From the NCBI RefSeq assembly GCF_002289565.1, contig NZ_NTFY01000092.1, positions 1 through 48,317 on the forward strand: a stretch of 48,317 nucleotides of DNA, in the 5' to 3' direction. Every line of letters starts with the position of its first letter. Position 1 is the first letter of the stretch. Under the pieces are notes generated by a model. The model saw only the letters and a list, made by a program, of their open reading frames with translations. It did not search any database and was not told the DNA's origin. The DNA is from Rhodopirellula sp. SM50 (GTDB lineage Bacteria > Planctomycetota > Planctomycetia > Pirellulales > Pirellulaceae). This document shows, in pieces, positions 24,001-36,000 of this stretch. A program made the position numbers and the translations under genes.

Positions 24001-27000
24001 GACGGTTTCGCCCGCCCCGTTTGTCCCGCCATTGACGCTGTTGTTACCACTGACAACGGCAATGCTTCCCAACGTGATTTGAAGCGACTGACTGGTCGGG
24101 CTGAAATCGAACGTGTCTTCGCTGCCCGGGTCGTCGGCTTCTTCGTTGATCGTGTCGACACCCCAGTTGTTGGCGAACAGGTAACGATCGTCACCGAGGC
24201 CACCGGTTAGGATGTCGTTGCCGATTCCGCCGGCCAAAATATCGTTCCCACCGCCGCCGAGTAGGGTGTCGTTTCCGGCGCCCCCGATCAGTTTTGTGGG
24301 CAACGTGATGGCGGGATCGATCGTGATCGAATCGTTTCCGCTGCCGCCATCAAAGTAGATGCTTCGAACGCCCTTGAAGGTCCGCCGGGTCGTCGCCGGT
24401 TCGTTGTCAGGGTTGATGTAATCAAATTCGACTTGCGTGACCGGCTCGCCGGTGACTTCATCGGGGAACTGCGTAATACGGAACGTTTCGTTGGGATCGT
24501 CTCCGTAGAAACCGTTTCCGCGGTTGTCGGCGAGTTCGCCCGCGTAGAGCACCAACGTTCCGTCGTCGTGCTTCGGGTCATTCTCGGACAGTTCCGCGAT
24601 ATTGGGCAGGATACAAGAGTGGCTGAAACTGTAGAGTTCGGCATTGAAAATATCGATCGATCCGCCCGTTGATGCGAAGAAAAAATCGATTTCGTAATAG
24701 CCGCGGACAAATGCCGTCAGCGCTCCGTGGGCGTCGAAGACGCAGATCCCGGGGAAATCAATTCCGGTCGACGGGGTCGGCATCAATCGAATCAGATCGA
24801 CCATTTCATCCAGATAGATTTTTCCGTCTTTGTCCAGGTCGTTCCAGTTGAATGCCAAATCGGCGCGCACGCCGCCCTTGATACCCGCTTCGAAGATCCC
24901 CACGTCAACCGATGCGCCGACCGATGCTTCCAGTCCGATGCCGAATTCGTCGATGTCTTCACCGCTGGTGACATCCGCCAAGTCGCCGAAGTAGAAGCCG
25001 TCCAGGAAGTTGCCCGTTTTCGCAATCCCACGGGTATCAAAGCCGATCGAGAAATCCAGGAACGCGTCAATTTGGGCGCCAAAGGTGGCGTACAGGGGAA
25101 CCGGTGGGAAGGGAATCGGACCGAATTTCATTTCGAAGGGGACCGCCAAGTCGAAACGCGGAATATCCCATTGAATGATGTCGGCCTTTTCACCGGTGAA
25201 CAGTTTGAAGATGTTGGAGGGGTCGGACAGCAATGGAATCTTGATCCCAAATCCGCCCTTGCCCTTGCTGTTGGCCGCACCCTTGAGTTTTCCGAGCAGC
25301 GACTTGGTCTTGGCCGCACCGGGTTTGGGGGACTTGTCGATTTCGGCATTCAGGTCGACCTCTTGCATGCCCGTGGGAGCCTTGACCGGCGTGTCTTTGT
25401 CGGTCAGGTCCTTGCCACCGCCCTTGGTCGTCGTGTAGGTCGCGGTGATCGTGCCGGATGGCGCCGCGGTGAAGACGAGTTTGGCTTTGTTGACGCCTCC
25501 CTGTTCGTATCTCACCAGTTTGTACAAGCCGGAGTCGAGTTCGACGCCGTCGGCAAAGACCGTCACGCTGGAACTGGTTCGGGGAACGCTGGGCAAGACT
25601 TTTTCGGTCGCGGTCGATTCGGCGGTCATCGCGACGTTGTCCGCCGCTTCGGGCTCGCCCGTCACCCAGAAGGTTCCGAAATTGATCATGATCGCATCGC
25701 CATCTTTGGCGGCTTCATTGATCGTCTTGGAGAGTTTGAAGATCTCCTGAATCAATCCCACCACCCGCTCGGCCTTGCGCGCGTTGGCGATCGATTTTGC
25801 GCTGGTGCCTGTCCCCAGAATGCCCAACGTCAGGAACGTGATCCGCGGCCCGGATAGTTTCTGTGACAGATCGTTCAAGCCCGGCACGGGCGAGGCCAGG
25901 AAGTCGATCAACGGCTCGATCGGACCGACGTATTTGTCGAACGCTTCAAAGACCGGGACGACGGCGCTGCTGAGAAAACTGCCGACATCCAACGACACAT
26001 CTCGCAGCACGATGTCGGGCACTCCGCCGCCGACCTTGCCGTCACGGCTGGTCAATCCGATCGCCCAATCAAGGGTCAAATCAGCCGAGATCGACGGCAG
26101 CCCGGCCGCATCGGTGTCCGCCAATAAATGCAAATCCGCATAGGCTTCGGTGCTGATCCCCGCATTGAACAACTGCTTCAGCGGCGTCTCACGAAGTTCG
26201 CCAAGGCTCAACCGATTTGCCGCGTCGCCGTCAGGATTGTCAATGTCGACGAAGATGTCGCCCGAGAAACCGGTGCCCTTGGAAAGACGACCATCGGCGT
26301 TGGCGTCGGACTCGGAAATCAAGTCCGTCTTGTCACCGTCGCGGTTGTAATCGATGTCGTCAGCCGATTCGTCCAATTCCGGGCCGCGAGGAAGTCCTGT
26401 GTTCGGATCGGTTCCCGTTCCCCCATCGTTGAGCACTCCGTCGCGGTTCAAGTCCTCGATCGCGTTGCTTTCGGCAGACAGGTTCAGGAAGAACAGCCCG
26501 CCGGATAACGACGTGCCGGGCGTCAAACTCAGTTCGGCCGACAATCCGATTTCCGGCGTGCCGCTGGCGGGCAAGCCGTTCTCATAAATGACGTTTTCGT
26601 TCAGTTGGAAGAAGAATCCATCCATCACGCTCACCCCGAAGCCGAAATCGAGGTTGTAATCCAAGCTCAATTCCAGGCCGCCTTGCGTTTCAATTTCGAA
26701 GACAAACGCATCCACGCCCAGATCAAAATCGACTCCGATCGTATCGCGGCCGGCCAGGTTCAGATTGATAAAGAACTCGAGTTCGTCGACCGGCGTCGTC
26801 AGTGGATCGGAGACACCGACCTGGACGTCGCGGGAATCGGCAACTTCGATCGAATCGGAGACGTTTTCGTCATCGTGGAACAACCGATCGAGCGCGAGAA
26901 TGTCGGCACCGCCGGGCCCCAGCGTGTCCCAAATCGCGTCCTGGACCTCCGCCACCAACGCGCTGACGCCGCTGTTCGAGGAATTGATCAGCGCCTCCAA

Positions 27001-30000
27001 GTCTTCCACCATCTGATTCAGATCGCCGAGAAAGGTGCCGCTCAGATCGGCGATGTCTCCGATCAGCGGCAATTTCTCCAGCAAGTCCGACTTCAATCCC
27101 GATTCGACCTTTGTGAGAACCGACTTGGTCCCGGAAATGATCTGGCCAAGACTCAAGTTGCCCAGACCAAAGCCGGCCGGCGGGTTGGCGAAGAAGTCCG
27201 TGATGCCGTCAAAGCTGAATTGCGGCGACCCGGGATGGTCCAAGCTGAGCGCGACGGTGATCGCATTATTGACCGTGCCCACGACTGGCAGTTCGGCATC
27301 GAGTGACGCCGTCGCCATCCCCGCGACATCAAAATTGAACGTGTCGCTCAGCGATGACGAGAACAGCTGCGAAAACGGGACGCCGCCGATCGTGTTGTTG
27401 TCACTCGGCACGAGCGCCGGGTCGACCAAGACCGAGATCGAAGCGGGGGCATCCGTCGCCGCGTATTGAACCTGGATGGGGGCCGTCGGCGACGTCGCTT
27501 GGATGACCGTCAACGTCTTTCCGTCCACGCCGCCGAGGGTGAAATCCTCGCCTTGCTTCAAGACTTTGGTTCCGTCGTGGACGATCACCAAATCGTCCAG
27601 CGGCGGCTGCGTCAAGGTGTAGCTGCCCGGCCCCGTCCCGAGGTTTTCGGTAACGGCGTTCCGCAAATTCAGATTGCCGATCAGGCTGCCCGTGATGCCC
27701 GCGATGCCGGCCTCCACGCTGACCGTCGAATCGATCCCCGCGTTCAACGTCAACGACGTCGTGTTCAACAGGTAAGGCGTGAACGTCCCGAACCGAAATC
27801 CGAAATCCAAATCCAAGTCACCGCCGACGATGAATGCGACATCGCCCCCGGTCGCCACGGTGATCGGCCCAAAGTCCGGAAGGTTAAAGTCGAAGCCGAC
27901 CGACTCGGTGTGCTCCTTCGTGATGTCAATCTTGATGATGGCGGCCGCTTGGAATCCGGCCAGGTTGGCATCGGCATCGACAAAGTCCAAGATCAATTCG
28001 AACGCATCGTCGGGTAATTGCAGTTGGTCTTTGATTGCGTCGCCGATGATCTTACCAAGGTTACCGCCCGACGCGATCAAGTCTTGCAGTTCTTCAACCT
28101 TGTCAAGCATCTCGGTCCGCCCGGCGACATCGGTCGGCAGTCCGGCAACGCTATTGCGAAGCAGTGTGATCGCGGCAACCAACTTGCCCGTTGTGACAAA
28201 ACTGATCATTTGCACTTCGGACGTGGTTCCGACAACACCGTCGGTTTCCGTTCGAGTCTGGACTGTTAGTCCTGTTTCGCTGAGGCCTTTCAATTCGTCG
28301 ACGTCGCCATCGGTCGAATCGAAGGTGATCAGGTACGGCCCGCCGCGGTCGCCGGTGACGCTGCTGACCATGATCGGCGCGGGGGTTTGATACAGGACGG
28401 TGACATCACCGGTGATCGGATCGTCGAACGTGACCGTGCCCGCCGCCTCGTCGATTTCGAATCCTTCGGTACGTTGTCCGCCATCGACAAAGACCGTGAC
28501 CGATTCGTCGACAACGGGACTTGCCATCGACACGCCGGCCTGTGCGGACAGCGTGGTTGTTTCGCTGACGTTTCGTGTCGCCGCGGCGAGTGCGTCTTTG
28601 ACGTCCGACGCGGTTGCATCCCGATCGATCGAGACCGTTGTGTCGTCACCCATGCTGAGCGTGTAGACGTGATTGGGATTGATCGCGGCCTTCACGCCGG
28701 CGACCTGATCTTCGATCATCCCGCGTTGCGTCGGCGTGCCGGCCAGCGAATCCAACGCCGTTTCCAACTCGGCCAGCTTGGCCTGCAGCGTGTCCAGATC
28801 CGGACCGGCCAACAACTTCTCCGCCGCCGCGGCCAGGGAGTCAACGACATTCAAAATGTCATTGGGCGTCTTGTTGATGACGGGAATCGCGGTATTGAGG
28901 CCTTCGATGTCACTGTTCTGCAGCAAATCAACGACCTGCTGGATTACTTTGACCAGGTCTTCGACGGAGAAGTTTTTAAAGCTGCTGAGGGCCTCTTCGA
29001 GGTTGTCGACGCTGTATTGCAGATCCGGCTTCAGCGACCCGGCTTGGTTCATCAACGACACGTTGACGGACATGGCCTTCGCGCCGCCCTGGTGAAACTC
29101 CGGCGGCAAGAACGTCAACAGCGATCCATCGATCGGCAAATTGGCGTTGCCGCCATAGCTGAACGTCGGTGCCAAGATTTCGCGGAATCCGGCCGTCGAA
29201 AAGTCTTTCAAGCGAAGCTTTCCGTCCAGGCTTTCGTCGGTCGCGGTCGTGTCCGGGTTGTCGACATCTTTGAGTCCCAGACTCGCTTCGATCGACAAGT
29301 CCGTCGTGCCGTCAACGATTCCCAGATCCAGAATGCTGAGCGAGGCGATCAGATTGATGTCGGTCGCATCGATCGAGACGTCCGCGTAGATCTTGCTGCC
29401 GGTGGCATCGATGTAGAACTGATCGATCAGATTACCGAGAAACAGATGTTCTCCCAGCTTGGTGTCGCCGACATCCGTTTCGTCGTCGGTGGTGTGAAGA
29501 TTATCCTTGACAGGTTGGACTTCGCCCAAGATGCCCAAGATCGTTCCGATCGGGCTAACGCCATTGTTGTCGCTGACGGCCAGGATGGTGAAGTTGTCGG
29601 CGCCGGTCGCGGTCGAATGGTCGACCAGTTTGATTTGGTCATCGACGAACGTGACCTCCAGGACGCTCGAACCGCCGGCCGCCGTCTCGATCTTCCTTTT
29701 GAGATCCTCGAGCGTCTCGGAAAAATCGAGGTTCACCGAAACATCACTGCCATCGCGCAAATGAATCGCCAGGTCGTTCAGATTACCGACTTGCCCGGTG
29801 GTGAATCCCAAGAACGGCGACGTTTCCGCCTTGATGGTCAGGCCGTTGACGAACCGGCTGCTGGCAACGAGCATCAGTTTGCCGTCGTCCACTTGGACCT
29901 CGACCGGCGGTGTCCCGCTGACCACTTCCAATTCCGCGTTGTCCAACGCTTCAAAGTGTGCCGCCAACGCCGCGTTGAAGTCCGATGCAAGGTCATCGAG

Positions 30001-33000
30001 CGACGTATTGTTGGCGACTTCCGCCGCCGAAACCTGCACCTCCACGTCGTTGCCGACCGCGCCAAACCGATTGACGTTGAATGCCAGCGTCAGATCGGTC
30101 GCCGGATTGTTCTGACCGCTCGACGGGAGCGTTGTCCCCGTCATGCCGACTTTCACTGCGACACCGCGCCCGCCGTCCAAGTCGGACAAGAACGTGTTGG
30201 CCGGATCCGTGATGACTCGCCCCGATCCCGGCAGAGCCAGATCGATGCCGATGGCCAGTTCCACACCGGCTTGGGCGGTAAAGGATGCCGATCCGCCACC
30301 GGCGATGCTCAGTTCCGCAAAGCCGACGTCCAGTCCGGCGCCGAAATCCAAATCGATCGATTCGGTGAAGGTCGTGCCCAATGCCAGGTTCAACGTCACG
30401 GTCCGCACGGGCGTGGCGATGTAGTTCAGGGCCGCCGAAAAGGGTTGCCCATCAAATTCTTGTTGGATCAAACCGTTGAGTGTATGAACCAGATCCTGAA
30501 TCGTCGCGGCTCGGAAACTTGGCGTGACGACTTGACTCTCGGACAAACCCAACTCTGAATTCGCGACATTTTCATCGTTGCTTTGACCGTCGTCGAACCC
30601 GAGTGCTTCGCCGCCGCTGATCGTCAATGACGCCGTGGCGTTATCGACGGCGACCAGTCGAATGACCGAGCCGATCAAGGTGGCCTGAACACGTCCGTCG
30701 ATTTCCGCGGTCGTCAGGGCTTCATTCAAGATCCGCACCAAATCCGCGGCTTCCAGACTGCCGGACGTGTCGGCGGCGGCGATCGGCACATCGATCGTCG
30801 TGCCCTCTTCGCCCGCCTTGGCTTCGTTTTCGTCCTTCAACGTCAGGCTGATGACCGCATCGTCGGATAGCTGGGCGGGCGCGTCGTCGGCCGCCGTGAT
30901 CTGGACCGTGCTGAGGTCCATTGAAATCCCGACGGTGGGCGCGACCGTTCGAATCGCCAATTTGTTGGCGTTTGCGGGATCGAATAGCGCCACGCTGCGC
31001 GTCGGACCGTCATCCGGTGCCGCCTGTTCGCTGGAGTTGTATCGAATCCAAAGCCTTGACGGAAGCAATTCCGACGGAGGCAGTATCTCGTCGATCGTCG
31101 CCTTTTGGAACTCACGCGCGGCGTCGAGATACTCGATCACGCCGCCCACTTTGACACCCAAGTTGAACAAGTTCAAACCTGGATCCACGTCGACCTGGTA
31201 GCGCGCGTAGCCGGTCGGCAACGGCTCGACCGAGACACGCAGTGCGTCGCTGGTCACGTCCGTGATCGCGAGGATCTGGCTCAAATCCAAGGGGGCTTGT
31301 CGCTCGGCGATCAAGCTGTCGCCCAACCCCGCATCGACCAAAGCGGTATTCACATCGGCAAACAAATCGTCGATCGATTCATTGTCAACTGTGTCGGCTG
31401 CGAGAACGGTCACAAACGTCGACTCGCCGCCTTCGATGCGAATGGCGAACGTCGCATCGGCGGTCAGCACTCCGTTGGTCACCGAAATCTCGTCATCGCC
31501 GATCAGCTTGGGGTTGAAATACAACTGACGGGCAAAATCTTGCGTCGTGTCGACGAAGTTTACGACGCCACTGATCGCTTCTTCGACGAACGGGATGCCG
31601 CCGGGGACATCCAGCTCACCGGCAATCACTTCCAACGAATTGCCGAGTTCGACAAACATGGTGACGACCGCTTCGGGCGTCAGCGCATTGAAGTCACCGA
31701 TCGTGTTGGTGATTTCCACATCACCAAACACCCCTGCCAGTTCGCTCAGACTGGTGAAGGTCAGCGCCTCGCGGGTCGTACCGTCGGTCGAGGTAAAGAT
31801 CTCGATCTCGCCGGGAATCGTCGTGCCGGCGACTTCCGGCTTGATCAACAATCCGTCGATCTCAAACGTCCCGCTGACCGAGGCATCGACCGAACCCGCC
31901 GGATCCGCAAGGATTTCGGTGATCGTCGCCTGGCTATTCGAATTACCGCTGGCAGGCTCGCTGATTTCTAATTCCAACGATGTCGTGAAGGTCACGCCGT
32001 CGTTGTTCGCGATCGCCTCGTCTTCGGCTAACACGGCACTCAAGAAGCCGATCGACGCGCGGGCCCTGGGATCGTCCAAGTTCGCCGTCAGTTCGATGCT
32101 GACCTCCGGATCGGCATCGTTGATCACAAAGACACGCTCGGAAGCCGACAAGGTGGCGGCCGGATCGAGATTGATTCCCAGCGGCAGACGAATGCGCGGC
32201 GCCGCACTGACCATGAAGTTCCCCGACGCTTCAAAGCTCAATCCCGGAATTTCGTCTCCGAAATCGAGCGCCGCCTCGAACGCCAGCGGTTGGGGCTGGA
32301 AGTCCGGCGTGAACGTCAGAATCTTGGTCGTACTGTCGAATGCGACGGTGCCAAGGTCGATTCCGAGCGGGCCGGCCAACTCGTTCAATAGTTCTCCGAT
32401 CGAGGGCGCCGCCGAACCCGGATCACTAAAGTTGGCCAAGGCGGCTTTCAATTGTTCGCCGATCGACCCGCCGATTTCGAAGGTGAGTGACGGTGAGGCG
32501 AGATTCGGCGTGTCCATCCGCGTGGCCGGGTAACGAAGCGTGACCGTTTCGCCCTCGATCTTGTCCACCGTTGCGGGGAACTGGTCTCCGGTTTGGGACA
32601 GAAACTTGGCGAGATCTCCCGGCTTGATCCCCAGCGCCGTCGCGCCCGCGCCAGACGTATTGAGCTTCACCACAAATGTCTTCAAATCGCCTTCGACTGC
32701 CGGCGCGGTGATCGCCAAGATTTCGTGGCTGGAGAATTCCCGTGGCTCCGCCGATGACGACAGCAACTCACCGACTGTCTTGTTGATCAACGGAATCTGC
32801 GTCATGCCTAAATCGCCCTGGCCGACGGCTTCGTTCATCCAATCCGCCAGTTCGATCAGCCCCTGGACGATGTTGTCGGCCGAGAGATTCGTGACCAGCG
32901 ATCGGAAATCGACATTGAATGCCGGCGGTGTCGAATCAAAGAGGTCGTCGTCGGTGACGGTGATCGGGGGTAACGCAGCGCCAAACAGGTTGGTGCTGAA

Positions 33001-36000
33001 CGTCAACTGTAGGTCCAGCCCTTTTTCTCCCGCGGGCGGCGCGAGCGTCGTCACGCTGATTCGTTCTGAAAACGGCGCCGCCCCGTCCGCAATCTCGACC
33101 TTCGCGCCGGCATTGACCTTCAGCGGATCGGCAACCAAGACGCCACTGACCGGACCCATTTCAAATCCGATCGATGAAGGCGAACCGTCGACGGCGGCTG
33201 TGACTTCAAACTGTTGCAGGTTGAAGAACGGATCGACACCCGCCGCCGCGGTCAGGCTGAGCCCGAAATTGAGTGCGATGTCCGCCGTGGTCGCGACGGA
33301 CACACGTGCATCGGCGTCCAAATCCAGCCCGACCTCATTCCACTGCGACCCGAGTGCTTCGAAATTCAGATCAAAATCGGCATTGGCAACCGCGTCCACC
33401 ACGACATCAAATCGCAGCTCATTGGTCTCCAAGTCGAATCCGCCTGAAATGCTGATCGGGCTCGCTCCGCTGCGACCGCTGAATTGCCCGTCGTTGATCG
33501 CTTGGCCGATCGCGCTGCGTAAACCGAGCACCGTCGGCATCAGCCCCACGTTCGTCGCGTCGTACAATTCGCTGGACGAATCGAATGACGCGAAGTAGTC
33601 GGCGGCGGCTTGCTGAAATTGAACCAGCCCACCCAGCCCGTTGCCGTTGGAACCGCCGACCAATTCATTCAGGCTGCGACCGACACCGGGAATCTCCTGA
33701 TTGAGGGCAGGCGTGTTCGAGACAGACTGCGCGGCATCATCGAGCGAATCGAGCAGGCTGAGGATTTGATCCTGAAGCGGTGCTCCCAAAACAACATCAA
33801 TCAAGACATCAGGGGTGCCCGAAAACAAGTCTTCCGAAGCGACCGACACGACCGGCTGTCCAAAATCCGAAAGACGGAATTCCGTGGCGGTGTCGGTCAG
33901 ATTCAACGGCAACTGCATGTCGATGCTGCCGGTCGGAGTGATCGATACGAGGGAATTGAATTCGTCCATCCCCCGCGCGATTTCGCCCAGCGTGATCCTG
34001 CCGCTCGCGTCAGGATCATTGAGCGTGACGGCGACACTGGCTTCCATCGCGAATGAACCGTTTTCCACCGCCGCGGTGAGCCCTCCGATCCCCAGTCCAA
34101 GATTGAAATCGTCGGATGATGCGCTCCCTCCGAGTACCAGATTCAGGTCACGAACAAACAGCCCCTCGGCGAAATCCAGCCCTTGGGTTTTGTCATAACC
34201 CAGAGTGACTTCGAAGGTGACGTTTGCGTTCAGATCGAAATCGACATCGCCGGTGATCGGATATTTCGTCCCCAAGTCCAACGTCACGTCCGTCGGTGCC
34301 AGGCTATTGACCCAAACACCCCCGTCCAAGACGATTCGAATTGCTTCTTCATTCACCGTCGAAGCGTCCGTCACGGTGATTCCGACGCCGGTCAATTGAG
34401 CGGCCAACGTCGTTGCGTCCGGGGCTGTGGATCCCAACAACGGATCGACAACCTTCTCTTGCCAGAGTTGATCGATCTTGAGGTAGCCGCCCAACGTCTC
34501 GGTCGCGTAGGCGAGGTTGGCGCCCAGCGAGCCACGTGCCTTGGCCTCCGTCAACAGTTCCTTGAATCGTCCCGAAATCTCGGCAAACGCCTCGGCCGGA
34601 TTCAGAATGCCCAGTTCGATGACCTTGGCAGCACTCTGCACTTGCGTCAGCACCAAGCCGGATTCGATGTCCGTGACGGTGTGTCCCGTGACGTCAATTT
34701 CGTCCAGAATCAGCCCCTGTGCGAAAGGATGGATCACCAGTTCGCGGTGATTGACCGGCGCTTCGGTTCCCGCCGCCGCTGCCGTGACCGGTATCAATTG
34801 GAGCGTGGAGCCGATTCGATCGTCATTCAAAAACGGATCGATCGACGAGAACGTCGGAACGGTTCCGTCACCGCCATGACCGGATGGGTGATCTTCGTAC
34901 CATGTTTGACCGGCGGCCGGACTGCGGCCGATCAGGTTGGTAAAGGGAAGCACTTCGTCGATCAGAAATCCGCGCGGGTCGGGACCGATGTGTTCGATGA
35001 TGACGTCGGCCGTCTCGACCTCGGTGCTGTAGACGATCGACGTTTTTCCGGTCAGATCGATGTACCCGTTTGCATTGCCGCCCGCATTCAGATCCACCAG
35101 CAGATCGTTGACCAGCGGACCAGACGTCTCGATCGTTTCATACACGCCGTCACCATCGGTATCGATCGACGGATAGGTTGGCAGCAGATGACGCAAGGCT
35201 CCAACGTATTGCTGGACAAAAGCGTCTTTCGTAATGTTCACATCGGTGATGTCATCGGCGCCCAACGTGTTGGGATCGACGGGACCTTCGATCGCTGTGC
35301 CCGCCAGCAAGCGATCATAGGCGTGATCAACCAGCCTGGTCGCTACCCGCGCCGAAACGGATGAACTCCAATCGTTCACCGACAAGTTCCATGGGTCCGA
35401 CGTTCCCTCGTTGGGAACTCCGACCATCACAAAATCATCCACCAGCGGCAAACCACTTTGTCCGTAAGCCGCACTTTGAAGATACGCCCGCGTGACCAAT
35501 CCGCCGGTGCTGTGCGAGATGATATCGACATGCGTCGCGGTGGGGTTGGCCGCTTTGACTTGTTGCAAGGTCGACGCGAGATAGTCCAGTCCCGTATCGA
35601 AGGTCGGGTCCAGTAGCTCGGCGGCCGTGACGTCCAGCGATCCATCGGGACCGGTTACCGCATCCGTGTCCGTCGGCGCGACCGGCACACGCCAATCCCA
35701 AAGCGCCACGAAAAGCGATTGGTCTTGAACGTAACCAACGTTCTCAAGTGTCTTGACAATGTTCTGGTAAATCTGCCCGTTCGGCTCCAGGGCCAATTTG
35801 TTCGGCGCCATGCCGCGGTGCGTGTACCATTCGTCCAACCCCGCTTCGCTGAGGTCTGAGGCAAACGTGCCGGCAAACCCCGGAACAACGACGACCGGGT
35901 CGGGCCCCGGGTTGGCGGCGAGCAAGACGCGCTGCTCCAGTTGCTCAAACAGTTGCTTCCGACTCCGCAGCAACTTGCTGCTCGATCGTGGCTTTCTACT

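Noticed and set aside
18440..24360. RTX block read as a CRISPR array or DNA tandem repeat
   Set aside because: The repeats are protein-level nonapeptides with variable codons, not constant repeats with unique spacers.
28387..30558. A 723-residue open frame on the plus strand
   Set aside because: It lies wholly inside and antisense to the giant gene, is Arg/Gln/Val-rich and has no domain. It is a by-product of codon bias in the real frame. The same holds for plus-strand frames at 556-1623, 10945-11817, 13039-14163, 21289-22329, 24727-25857 and 34183-35364.
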